Below, in pieces: positions 1-8,697 of a stretch of DNA of 64,000 bases. The notes beneath the pieces were generated by a model. The model was not told the origin of the DNA. It did no database searches and saw only the letters and a program-made list of their open reading frames with translations. Each line of letters begins with the position of its first letter. Positions within the stretch are counted from its first letter, which is position 1. The position numbers and the translations under genes are program-made. Source of the stretch: Altibacter lentus (lineage in GTDB: Bacteria > Bacteroidota > Bacteroidia > Flavobacteriales > Flavobacteriaceae); the NCBI RefSeq assembly GCF_000746845.1, contig NZ_KN050846.1, positions 2,000,963 to 2,064,962 on the forward strand, written 5' to 3'.

Positions 1-1449
1 TTTGCACTCTTCTTTCCGGTTGTGTTTTTGCTGTATTGGACATTTGCAAAACACCTAACGGTTCGCAACGCTTTCCTTCTGGCTGCCAGTTATTTCTTCT
101 ACGGTTGGTGGGACTGGCGGTTCCTGTTCTTGATCGCTTTTAGCTCCTTGGTAGATTTTTTTGTTGGTAAGTATCTTTACAAAGCTACCGGCAACACAAG
201 GCGCAAGGTTTTACTTTGGACCAGCATTTCGGTGAATATTGGTCTGCTGGCCTATTTTAAATATGCTAATTTCTTTATAGAATCCTTTGTCGACTCATTC
301 CGCTTATTTGGACAGGACCTAGAAGTTGCACCTCTTCAGATCATCCTTCCGGTAGGGATTAGCTTTTACACCTTTCAAACGCTTAGTTACACCATAGACA
401 TTTACAAACGAAAATTAGAGCCTACCAACAACGCATTGGCTTTCTTCACTTTTGTTGCATTTTTTCCGCAGTTGGTTGCCGGGCCTATTGAACGCGCATC
501 GCATCTATTGCCCCAGTTCTTTAAAACGTATAAGTTCAATTACCATCAGGTAAAATCGGGTTTGTTATTGATGGCTTTTGGGTTGTTCAAAAAAATGGTG
601 ATAGCAGACCGTGCAGCGATACTTGTGAACCAGGTATATGGCGACCCCGGTAGTTATGACGGCTATCAATTGGTTGTCGCCACCTTCTTTTTTGCCGTTC
701 AGATCTATTGCGATTTTTCGGGATACAGTGACATTGCCATTGGGATCGCGCGCACCATGGGCTTCGATCTAATGAAGAATTTCGACAGTCCGTATTTCTC
801 CAAATCCATCACCGAGTTCTGGAGGCGCTGGCATATTTCCCTGTCTACGTGGTTTCGGGATTATGTGTACATTCCACTGGGCGGAAGCAGGGGAGGAACC
901 TATAAGACCTATGCAAATCTATTCATCGTTTTTCTAGTGAGCGGACTTTGGCACGGGGCGGCCTTCACCTTCGTGATCTGGGGGGCGATACACGGCGTGA
1001 TCATCGTACTGGAAAAAGCATTTACGAAACAAAGGGAGAATTTAAAGAACGGCTTTCAGAAATTAAAACTTAGCAAACTATACGCCTTTGGGTCCTTGCT
1101 AGTAACCTTTTTTATTGTTTGTGTAGCATGGGTGTTTTTTAGAGCGGAAAGTTTGCGAGAGGCTGGTCTAATCTTAAGGAACAGTGTCGATCTAAATTAT
1201 GGAAAACTTTTTCATGGGGGGTTGGGCACGATGGGATTGGCGGAGTCAGAAATATATTTATTATTAGTTTTGATTGTGCTGTTGGTGCTCTTTGAGCTTA
1301 GGCATAGAACAAAACCAATGGCGCATTATATTGCACGCCGACCCATTTATGTGCGTTGGAGTTTATACCTTGTAGTTGTGTTCTCTCTGCTTCTGTTTGG
1401 TATTTATGGAGACGATCAAGTATCAGAATTTATTTATTTTCAATTTTAA
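1..1449 (+). CDS. MBOAT family O-acyltransferase (AlgI-like), 5' end outside window
   Basis: Polytopic membrane O-acyltransferase of the AlgI/DltB (MBOAT) family, which moves acyl groups (usually acetyl) across the inner membrane onto exported polysaccharide. The frame is open from base 1 and reads F-A-L-F-F-P-V-V-F-L, the usual start region of AlgI-like proteins, so the true start lies upstream; the GTG at 22 is probably internal. Family signatures are the block EFWRRWHISLSTWFRDYVY (about 814-870) and LWHGAAFTFVIWGAIHG (about 946-996), which holds the invariant histidine. 482 residues are visible and no frameshift is seen. The next gene is an SGNH/AlgJ-like protein 6 bases away, so the two probably form an O-acetylation pair for the polymer made by this locus. 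Confidence 0.93.
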   Translation, partial: FALFFPVVFLLYWTFAKHLTVRNAFLLAASYFFYGWWDWRFLFLIAFSSLVDFFVGKYLYKATGNTRRKVLLWTSISVNIGLLAYFKYANFFIESFVDSFRLFGQDLEVAPLQIILPVGISFYTFQTLSYTIDIYKRKLEPTNNALAFFTFVAFFPQLVAGPIERASHLLPQFFKTYKFNYHQVKSGLLLMAFGLFKKMVIADRAAILVNQVYGDPGSYDGYQLVVATFFFAVQIYCDFSGYSDIAIGIARTMGFDLMKNFDSPYFSKSITEFWRRWHISLSTWFRDYVYIPLGGSRGGTYKTYANLFIVFLVSGLWHGAAFTFVIWGAIHGVIIVLEKAFTKQRENLKNGFQKLKLSKLYAFGSLLVTFFIVCVAWVFFRAESLREAGLILRNSVDLNYGKLFHGGLGTMGLAESEIYLLLVLIVLLVLFELRHRTKPMAHYIARRPIYVRWSLYLVVVFSLLLFGIYGDDQVSEFIYFQF

Positions 1450-1455
1450 TTACTA

Positions 1456-2907
1456 ATGAAACAATTGCTCTTAAAATCTACGCTTTTCACGATCATCGTT
1501 CTGGTGCTTCTGTTGGGTGTAATGGATCGATTGTTCCTTACCGACACGCATTTTAACAGAACAATGCGCGAACTGGATCGCTATGAGGCGGACGAGGTGG
1601 ATATTTTTTTCTGCGGAAGCTCTCATGTATTCACAGCGTTCAATCCCGAAATTATCGATAAAGAGTTACACCTGAACAGTATAAACTTAGGAAGCGGGGC
1701 ACAGAATCTTGAGACCACAGCCTTCTTATTAAGCGATATCTTAGAGCGGTATAATCCTAAGTTAATCGTGTTGGACGTATTTCCGGGGAATAACTATCAC
1801 CTCAATGCTCCCACCGCCAAAGGTTTTCAGTTGGAAGTTTTTGATAATCTGGAAAATAATCTGAAAAAATTGAAGTATTTAAGGTCAATATATTCAATTC
1901 GTGAATTTTCCAGCGTATTAAGTCCGACAATTCGAAATCATAAAGACTGGAACGACAAACTTTTTAATAGGAATGGCAATACGAAGGCCGCGGCAGAATT
2001 TGTTCGAGGCTACACGAATAACCCCGGCCATCACGTGAAAGACGAGAGCAAGAATAGTTTTAGAGATTTCAACACTAAAACTTTTGTATACGACACTGTA
2101 TCCGGTTCTTTGCCGGAACGAGTGAAAGAACTAATACTGCAGATTCACAGTCTTACAGCCGAAAAGAATGTGGAGCTTATGTTTGTTTCTACACCTTACC
2201 TGGATTGGTATAAAGATCCCAATGGCAATTACTATGAGTTTACAGCCGCAATCAAAGAAATGAGCGATAGCCTGGACATTCCATATTTAAATTTTAATAA
2301 ACAATACGTCGCTTTACCTTTGGAATTTTCAGACTTCAAAGATGTGGCTCATGTCAACTCCATTGGAGCAGAAAAAGTTTCTTTGTTTTTTGCATCCTAC
2401 CTTAAAGAACAGGACTTTACATTTAAGGACCGTCGAAACGATAGCATCTGGATGCGAAATCAAAGTGAAAACTTTGAATACGTACTAAAAACACCCAAGT
2501 TAATGGACAGACTACCCGCTACCCAAGTCGAATATACTGTTTGGGATAGTCTGAAGATAGCAAAGTTTTATGTCCATGCTAAGCCCTCCACAGTTACCAA
2601 GATCATTTTAGAGCTCAAAACACCTTTACAAATAACCGGAGAAGAATATATAGTTCAGTTTCATGGGAAACCAGTTAAGACTCAGAAGCGATACTTATCT
2701 AATGAAGCAAAATTAAAAGATCGCGATCGAAACATCTGGTATGGCCGCCCTGCTTTAAAGGAATTGGATGGAACCAAATATTTGATTTTTGAGATACCTG
2801 CATCAAAAATCACCGATTATGAAACAATTCTCTTATATTTTCAAAATGCCGAAACATTAGAAGTGGTACAGCCACCCCTTAACATTGGACCTCTTTCATT
2901 AAAATAA
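1456..2907 (+). CDS. AlgJ/SGNH-hydrolase-like protein, partner of MBOAT
   Basis: 483 residues with one N-terminal membrane anchor (about residues 4-22) and a long periplasmic part. FFCGSSHVF (about 51-59) resembles the block I Gly-x-Ser of SGNH/GDSL-type esterases and AlgJ/AlgX-like acetyltransferases. A later D-V-A-H followed by N-S-x-G (encoded near 2341-2370) resembles the block V Asp-x-x-His. In AlgI/AlgJ-type systems the MBOAT protein passes the acyl group to such a protein, which transfers it to the polymer. The 6-base spacing to the MBOAT gene supports that pairing. The C-terminal ~130 residues have no family I recognise. The acceptor sugar cannot be told from the sequence. Confidence 0.75.
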   Translation: MKQLLLKSTLFTIIVLVLLLGVMDRLFLTDTHFNRTMRELDRYEADEVDIFFCGSSHVFTAFNPEIIDKELHLNSINLGSGAQNLETTAFLLSDILERYNPKLIVLDVFPGNNYHLNAPTAKGFQLEVFDNLENNLKKLKYLRSIYSIREFSSVLSPTIRNHKDWNDKLFNRNGNTKAAAEFVRGYTNNPGHHVKDESKNSFRDFNTKTFVYDTVSGSLPERVKELILQIHSLTAEKNVELMFVSTPYLDWYKDPNGNYYEFTAAIKEMSDSLDIPYLNFNKQYVALPLEFSDFKDVAHVNSIGAEKVSLFFASYLKEQDFTFKDRRNDSIWMRNQSENFEYVLKTPKLMDRLPATQVEYTVWDSLKIAKFYVHAKPSTVTKIILELKTPLQITGEEYIVQFHGKPVKTQKRYLSNEAKLKDRDRNIWYGRPALKELDGTKYLIFEIPASKITDYETILLYFQNAETLEVVQPPLNIGPLSLK

Positions 2908-2909
2908 CG

Positions 2910-4229
2910 ATGCTAAGCAACCTTTCTTTCTTAAACCAACGCTACGCCAAGTATTTTAAAAATACGGCATGGCTTCTTATGGAGAAAGGTTTGCGAATTC
3001 TCGACGCCTTCTTTATTGGTATCTGGTTGGCAAGATACCTTGGACCAGAGCAGTTTGGTGTTTTGAGCTATGCCGAGTCTATGGTATATCTGTTTACGGC
3101 AGTTGCGGCTATGGGTTTAGATCAAATAGTGGTACGGGAGTTGGTCAAAGACATACCAAGGCAAAATGAGATCCTTGGGACAACCTTTGTTCTGCGTATA
3201 GTTGGCTTTGCGATCATGCTAGCACTACTTTGGACCACACTACAATGGCTCGACAACGATGCGCTTACCAACAGTATAGTGTTAATTATCGCCTGTTCTG
3301 TGTTCTTTAAGAGTTTCAGCGGTATCGACTATTATTTTCAAAGTAAAATAAAAAGTAAATATGTGGTTATTACCAACAGTGTCGCTGTGGGAATAGCTGC
3401 TGTGGCCAAAGTGACACTCATTCTCACACAGGCCGACCTTATTAACTTTGCCTATGTATACGTAGGGGAGGCTGTGTTAATAGCCATTGGATTGTTGCTA
3501 AGCTATTCCTATAAAAAACTTTCAGCTTTAAAATGGAAGTTTAGTTTTGACATGTCTAAGTATCTGCTAAGAAAGAGCTGGTTTTTAATCATTGGAGCCA
3601 TTGCTGCGGCTTTGTACTTTAAGATAGATCAGGTCATGATCAAGGAGATCTTAGACGAACGAGCCGTTGGTCTGTACAGTGTGGCTGTAAAACTGAGCAG
3701 TATCTGGCTTTTCGTCACTGTAGCGATCACACAGTCTGTGTTTCCTACCTTGGTAGCTCTTCGGAAACGAAGTAGAAAGGAATTTTTAGAACGTTTGCAG
3801 CAATTATATGACCTTTTAATGAAAATTGCCATCGTTGTTTCAGTATTGTATACGATATTTGCAAACTTTATCGTGACCTTCCTTTTTGGAAATGAATACG
3901 CGGAAAGTGTTGAGGTCGTGATAATTTACATCTGGTCGATTGTCTTTGTGTTTTTAAGTAATGGTTCTTGGAGTTATTATTTAAATGAGAATTTGGAGAA
4001 ATTTGCAAGCCTTAGACTTATTATTGGAGCAGTTATTAATATTGCACTTAATATCTATTTTATTGAATTGTACGGTCTCACCGGGGCGGCTTACGCAACG
4101 TTGGTCTCTTATTCAATATCGGGGTATTTTGTAAATTATTTATTTAAGAGTACACGAGCGAACTTTTATTTACAAACGTATTCGCTCTTACATTTTTTCA
4201 AGATTAGAACATGGATAAAGCCATTTTAG
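2910..4229 (+). CDS. Oligosaccharide flippase, Wzx/MATE-like
   Basis: 439-residue, very hydrophobic protein with about 12 predicted membrane spans. The N-terminal KNTAWLLMEKGLRILDAFF and WLARYLGPEQFGVLSYAES are typical of polysaccharide biosynthesis (PST) flippases, which move undecaprenyl-linked repeat units to the periplasmic face of the inner membrane. It starts 2 bases after the SGNH-like gene and overlaps the following methyltransferase gene by 19 bases, so it is translated within one operon. It is one of two flippases in the window (the other starts at 34385); this one sits with the polymerase and transferase genes and is the better candidate for exporting the locus's own repeat unit. 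Confidence 0.9.
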   Translation: MLSNLSFLNQRYAKYFKNTAWLLMEKGLRILDAFFIGIWLARYLGPEQFGVLSYAESMVYLFTAVAAMGLDQIVVRELVKDIPRQNEILGTTFVLRIVGFAIMLALLWTTLQWLDNDALTNSIVLIIACSVFFKSFSGIDYYFQSKIKSKYVVITNSVAVGIAAVAKVTLILTQADLINFAYVYVGEAVLIAIGLLLSYSYKKLSALKWKFSFDMSKYLLRKSWFLIIGAIAAALYFKIDQVMIKEILDERAVGLYSVAVKLSSIWLFVTVAITQSVFPTLVALRKRSRKEFLERLQQLYDLLMKIAIVVSVLYTIFANFIVTFLFGNEYAESVEVVIIYIWSIVFVFLSNGSWSYYLNENLEKFASLRLIIGAVINIALNIYFIELYGLTGAAYATLVSYSISGYFVNYLFKSTRANFYLQTYSLLHFFKIRTWIKPF

Positions 4230-5638
4230 AAAGTGAGTTGAAAGTGAAGGATTTAAAGACAGTGGGCTTTTCAATTGATAAAGTATGCCAGCTGTTCTTT
4301 TACAAGGACCGTGTTTTTCGCGCGATCAATACACCCTTCGAATCGCAGGTGCAAGAGATGTTCTCCAGCGGGATGATGCAAGAGCTCATCGAGAAGGATC
4401 TTCTTATCAACTCGTGGATCTCCGATGTTAAGATCGAAGGATTTAACCTGGTGGTAGAGCATCAAAAAGTATCTTTTTGGAATTATCCTTATGAATGGTC
4501 GTTCTCTATGCTGAAGGACGCTGCAAACACGGTGTTGGATATTTCTGAAATTGCACAATCCTATAATTTTGAACTTTTTGATGTCCATTCCCATAACGTG
4601 GTATTCGACATGGGGACACCAAAATTTATCGACCTCGGAAGCTTTTTCAGAAGGGATCCCAACGACGGAAGATCATGGACCGGCTACCTAAGCTTTTACA
4701 ACGCCTTTTACATTCCCACGTACCTCTACACCAAAGGGTATTCAGACCTGCCGCAAAGCATACAGTTGTTTCACGGCTACTATAGCGAGAAGGATTTTTT
4801 CAACCTTCGGTTTAAGTACGCGACATTCTTTGGATCGTGGTTGTCGAATCTGGTGTTCAAATTCTACTATAATGCCAGAAAACTTGCCAACGCAAGACAC
4901 TTTCGGGTCGTGGAAAAGTTTGGCAAGCACAAATACAGCAAGTACATTCTTTTCTTCAAGAATAACTTTCAGAATATTTTCAGCATCAAAAAGGCGCGCC
5001 GCTTGATGAAAGGGCTAAAGAACAGCAAATTCGAATCCTATTGGATGAACTATCACAATGAGATCGACCCTGCCACCAATAAACGGTTCCAACGCATCAC
5101 TCAACTTATTAACAGTGATCTAAAAGATGCCAAAAGCCTTATAGAACTGGCTTCCAACCAGGGAAAATTTGCGAACCATCTGTTGGCAAATTCCCAGATA
5201 GAAAGAGTGATCGCCACCGATTATGATAAGAATGCGGTAGATGCGATATACAAGAACAATAAAGGATCTAATAATGTTTTGCCCCTGGTATACGATTTTG
5301 TGCGCCCTAACGGCCGTATTACCGATGCCAGGATTCAAGACCGCATTAAGGCAGATGTGGTCATGGCATTGGCCGTTACACACCATCTTATCTTAACCCA
5401 GGAGATAGGTCTAAAACATATCTTTAATATACTTGAATCTTTAGCCGATAGGTATGTAGTGGTAGAATTCATGCCGCTTGGGCTGTATGCCGGAGACCTC
5501 AATACCACACCTCCTGTACCCGATTTTTATACGGTCCAGTGGTTTAAAGAGGCGTTTTCATCACATTTTGAATACCACCTGGACGAAGAATTAGAGATCA
5601 ACAGACATTTGTTTATTGGTAAGGTTAAAAAAAGCTAA
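4211..5638 (+). CDS. Kinase-like domain fused to a class I SAM methyltransferase
   Basis: 475 residues. The C-terminal ~170 residues form a Rossmann methyltransferase: motif I is LIELASNQGKF (about 310-320) and the acidic strand end is IATDYDKNA (about 334-342). The N-terminal half contains D124-V-H126-S-H-N129 followed by D133-x-G and I-D141-L-G. This matches the Brenner-type catalytic loop (D-h-H-x-x-N) and metal-binding Asp of aminoglycoside-phosphotransferase/ABC1-like kinases. NoeA-like methyltransferases share the preceding YPYEWSFSMLKDA segment. The gene overlaps the flippase gene by 19 bases. A kinase/methyltransferase pair in a polysaccharide locus recalls WbdD, which caps O-antigen chains, though here the domain order is reversed. 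The methyltransferase call is firm; kinase activity is inference. Confidence 0.8.
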   Translation: MDKAILESELKVKDLKTVGFSIDKVCQLFFYKDRVFRAINTPFESQVQEMFSSGMMQELIEKDLLINSWISDVKIEGFNLVVEHQKVSFWNYPYEWSFSMLKDAANTVLDISEIAQSYNFELFDVHSHNVVFDMGTPKFIDLGSFFRRDPNDGRSWTGYLSFYNAFYIPTYLYTKGYSDLPQSIQLFHGYYSEKDFFNLRFKYATFFGSWLSNLVFKFYYNARKLANARHFRVVEKFGKHKYSKYILFFKNNFQNIFSIKKARRLMKGLKNSKFESYWMNYHNEIDPATNKRFQRITQLINSDLKDAKSLIELASNQGKFANHLLANSQIERVIATDYDKNAVDAIYKNNKGSNNVLPLVYDFVRPNGRITDARIQDRIKADVVMALAVTHHLILTQEIGLKHIFNILESLADRYVVVEFMPLGLYAGDLNTTPPVPDFYTVQWFKEAFSSHFEYHLDEELEINRHLFIGKVKKS

Positions 5639-5654
5639 TCCTTATATTCGCACT

Positions 5655-6113
5655 ATGAAGTATTTTTTGTTTTTCCTTATAGGACTGTTTGTTTCCTGCC
5701 AAGGAGGAAAACCTTACGATACTTCTTTATATACAATTGACGAATACAATAAAGAAACCCAAGAGAACAGCCTTATTGAACATCCTTATATTTTTGAGGA
5801 AGAAGAAGTGCGACTAGAGTCACTTACCTATAAAAGACAAGATTCTGTAATCACCCTAAAGGCCGTCTATGAAGGAAATACAGAGCGGTATCGCAACACA
5901 TGTTTTCTCTTTTTTCACGCATATCCCAAAAAAGAGGGCAACCATTTGGTAAATATGGATCTTAAAAGCGTTCCCGGGGAAGGTAAATTGGTCTTTATGC
6001 GTGAAATAAAGCTTGAACAGTTTAGATTTGAGGAGATTCGGCTTGGAATGGTATGTGACGCCAAGGAAGGAAGGATATTCAAACTTAACTTTTTTGATGT
6101 AGCGTTCCAATAA
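5655..6113 (+). CDS. Small lipoprotein of unknown function
   Basis: 152 residues. The start is the ATG at 5655; an in-frame TTG at 5616 would put an extra 13 residues before a clean signal peptide and overlap the upstream gene. The signal is MKYFLFFLIGLFVSC, with the lipobox cysteine at residue 15 followed by Q-G-G. The mature part is acidic and beta-rich in appearance and I do not recognise a family. It lies 16 bases after the methyltransferase gene and 15 before a Wzy-like membrane protein, so it is co-transcribed with polysaccharide genes. It may be an envelope accessory protein of that system, but the sequence shows no specific function. Confidence 0.7.
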   Translation: MKYFLFFLIGLFVSCQGGKPYDTSLYTIDEYNKETQENSLIEHPYIFEEEEVRLESLTYKRQDSVITLKAVYEGNTERYRNTCFLFFHAYPKKEGNHLVNMDLKSVPGEGKLVFMREIKLEQFRFEEIRLGMVCDAKEGRIFKLNFFDVAFQ

Positions 6114-6128
6114 TCAAAAACAGTACAC

Positions 6129-7454
6129 GTGAAATTTTTATTTATCGTAGTAACTTTCTTGTGTTTGACCTTGTTCAGGCCGCTACTGCTGTTTACATAT
6201 CCCATCCTTGTATTTCTGTTTTTTTTGCTGCTGAAACTACGCCTAAATAAAACCGTAGGTCTGGCGTGTTTGGCTATTATAGTTGCCGGAATTATTTCTA
6301 TGATCATTGAAGGGTTTTTTATTTACAACCTCGTCTTCTCACTCTATTTGATCATTACTACGTTGATATTTGCCACGGCCAAACCGGTGCAGCGGGATAT
6401 CTTTAAAGACAAGGCTTACTTTAAATCCTTCATTAAAATATTCTCCTATTTTCTGGTAATCGTCAATATTTCGGCCGCCATCTATGCTGTTCTGGTCTTG
6501 GCAACAGCAGATTATCCTGAAGATGTGTTCACCGGATTGTACGGTAAGGGGGGCTTTGGTTCTCACAGTTTATCGGTCATTAATTTTTTGATGGCGACTT
6601 ACTATTTCTTCGAAAAGAAGTATAAGAATTTTGCTTTTTTCTTTGTTTGCGGGATCCTTGGCTTTTACGGACAAGGCCTCTTTATCTATGTGATCGCTTT
6701 CGGATTGGTCATTTTACCCTATTTGCTGAAGAACGTAGCGACCACGCTCAAGATCGTATTTATTGCCGTAAGTTTCTTTTCGGTGGTCTATCTTATTAAC
6801 CCTGCCAATTTTAAGTACATAAGGGTTAATATTGCCTACGCCGAACTCATTTTTGAAGAATACGATTACAAATATGAGATCGAGAAGATGAAAGAACACC
6901 GCAGAACCTATATCCCTCGTTACATCACCTTTCTTGACGGTTCTCGACGGTTGTTCTTCAGTGATGCTAAAGTCTTCTTCTTAGGGACTTCGCCGGGTAC
7001 TTTTAACAGCCGGGTGGCATTTTATCTCAATGGCGATTTTATTCAGAATAAGACCTATAAAAAACTATTTAATTATCAAACCGAGTATCACCACGATTAT
7101 GTGCTCCCGATATTGAACAGGAAGTATCTGGCCAATACCATGTGGAATGACGGTACAAGAAATCAGCCATTCTCATCGCTCGTCTCCGTACTTTTGGAGT
7201 ATGGGTTTATTTTTGGATCGATAATCCTTTTCTTGTTCTTTTCAAGCATACGAAGGGTAAGAAAGGCCACCACCAGGAAAGAAACATCCAATTTTGTGAA
7301 GTTTATCTTTTATTACTGTCTTATTTTATTCTTGTTTCAGTACTATCTGGAAGTGATAGAGATCGTATTTCCTATGCTGCTCATGGTAAAACTTATTGAA
7401 GTAGACTTGCTAAATTCTCAAAATAAAGAAGATGTACCAACTCTTGAATCGTAA
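6129..7454 (+). CDS. Polytopic membrane protein, Wzy/O-antigen polymerase-like
   Basis: 441 residues with about 10-12 hydrophobic spans and one large hydrophilic loop near residues 235-350. That loop carries a conserved-looking stretch (HRRTYIPRYITFLDGS; TEYHHDYVLPIL), the layout of Wzy-type polymerases, where a long periplasmic loop holds functional residues. The GTG start at 6129 gives a sensible first membrane span. It overlaps the next gene by 23 bases. Sequence identity in the Wzy class is very low, so the call rests on topology and on the neighbouring flippase, ligase-like and glycosyltransferase genes. It could instead be another polytopic envelope protein. Confidence 0.6.
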   Translation: MKFLFIVVTFLCLTLFRPLLLFTYPILVFLFFLLLKLRLNKTVGLACLAIIVAGIISMIIEGFFIYNLVFSLYLIITTLIFATAKPVQRDIFKDKAYFKSFIKIFSYFLVIVNISAAIYAVLVLATADYPEDVFTGLYGKGGFGSHSLSVINFLMATYYFFEKKYKNFAFFFVCGILGFYGQGLFIYVIAFGLVILPYLLKNVATTLKIVFIAVSFFSVVYLINPANFKYIRVNIAYAELIFEEYDYKYEIEKMKEHRRTYIPRYITFLDGSRRLFFSDAKVFFLGTSPGTFNSRVAFYLNGDFIQNKTYKKLFNYQTEYHHDYVLPILNRKYLANTMWNDGTRNQPFSSLVSVLLEYGFIFGSIILFLFFSSIRRVRKATTRKETSNFVKFIFYYCLILFLFQYYLEVIEIVFPMLLMVKLIEVDLLNSQNKEDVPTLES

Positions 7455-8697
7455 GATATGGGGGTTATTGCTGCTCCTCTTTGCTGTCGTATTGCCGTTT
7501 GGACCGGCAATACCCAACATTGTGGTGGGGCTCTTAGGTTTGTTCTGGTTGCTTCATTTGGCGACAGGAAAACTTACACTATCTAAAAAGCGAATAGGTG
7601 CAATCCTTATTTTCATAGGTTATTTCTTATGGTACCTACTTACTTTTTTTTATTCTGAAAATGTAGATTTCTTTCAACGGAAACTTACCATGCAAGGATT
7701 TTTACTGTTTTTCCCTGTACTATTCTTTACCCTGCCCTACACATTGTCAAAGAAAACCGTTTACGCTATACTACTGGGTTTTAGCACTTCTGTGGCTGTT
7801 TTAGTCCTCCTTTCACTTCTGAAACAGCTTCCTGTCTACTTTGAAGATTCCGAGCAGGGATTGCAATACCTGGTAGGGAACAGCCTTTCCACAGCAGTTA
7901 TAAGCATTCAGTATCTTTCGCTGTCACTATATGCCTCCTTTGCTGTGATCGCCTGTAGTTATATGCTTTTTGTAGATATGTCCTTTAGATTCAAAAGAAA
8001 GTATACTATTGCTATCATAGTGCTCATGGTCTTCTTGTCGGGGGCTTTGTTGGTCTTAGGAAGTCGGACGTCTATTTTCGTTACGGCACTGTTTCTCTTT
8101 GCTTTCGCTTTATACTCTGCTGTAAGACATCGCAATTTTTTAGTTCCAACTACTGTGGTCGTTGCTGTTGTGGCGGGGTGTACGTTTTTTCTGCTCAACA
8201 GCCAAACTTTTGAAGAGCGCTGGACCGAAGTATATAATTTCGAAAACGAGGAAAGTCCCGAGGATAGTTATTGGGGGGGCACCGGAATGCGCCTTTTAAT
8301 TTGGGACTGCGCTGTTAAAGTGGTAGCGAATGACCCTGTTATGGGAGTAGGTGTGGGAGATGAGATCGATCAACTTACCCTTTGCTATAAGGTATACATG
8401 AGAAATCAGTTATTGGTGGCAGGAAAAACATTTCATGCTCATAACATATTTTTGCAGGCCGCGGTTCGGGCCGGACTCATAGGGCTGTTCTTGTTCCTTC
8501 TGTTTATTATCTATACGGCATGGACGGCAAAACGCAAAAAAAATTACCTGTATCTTATTTTTATAGCAACCTTTGTAGCCTCCGGAATGACCGAATCTTT
8601 TTTGCAGGTTAATGCAGGAGTTTTATTTTTGGCGTTCTTTAGCACATTCATATATACTAATAATACAGAGGCACTTGCGGATTCTTCAGATACATAA
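7432..8697 (+). CDS. O-antigen ligase family protein (Wzy_C/WaaL-like)
   Basis: 421 residues with about 10-12 membrane spans. The signature region comprises WGGTGMRLLIWDCAVKVV, NDPVMGVGVGDE and TFHAHNIFLQAAVRAGLIG. The histidine-asparagine pair before FLQ and the R-x-x-x-W motif are typical of the Wzy_C family, which includes O-antigen ligases (WaaL), Wzy polymerases and glycoprotein oligosaccharyltransferases acting at the periplasmic face. It starts inside the end of the preceding Wzy-like gene and overlaps the following glycosyltransferase gene by 23 bases. Whether it polymerises or ligates cannot be decided from sequence; the other two polymerase-like proteins in this locus make ligation a reasonable guess. 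Confidence 0.85.
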   Translation: MYQLLNRKIWGLLLLLFAVVLPFGPAIPNIVVGLLGLFWLLHLATGKLTLSKKRIGAILIFIGYFLWYLLTFFYSENVDFFQRKLTMQGFLLFFPVLFFTLPYTLSKKTVYAILLGFSTSVAVLVLLSLLKQLPVYFEDSEQGLQYLVGNSLSTAVISIQYLSLSLYASFAVIACSYMLFVDMSFRFKRKYTIAIIVLMVFLSGALLVLGSRTSIFVTALFLFAFALYSAVRHRNFLVPTTVVVAVVAGCTFFLLNSQTFEERWTEVYNFENEESPEDSYWGGTGMRLLIWDCAVKVVANDPVMGVGVGDEIDQLTLCYKVYMRNQLLVAGKTFHAHNIFLQAAVRAGLIGLFLFLLFIIYTAWTAKRKKNYLYLIFIATFVASGMTESFLQVNAGVLFLAFFSTFIYTNNTEALADSSDT

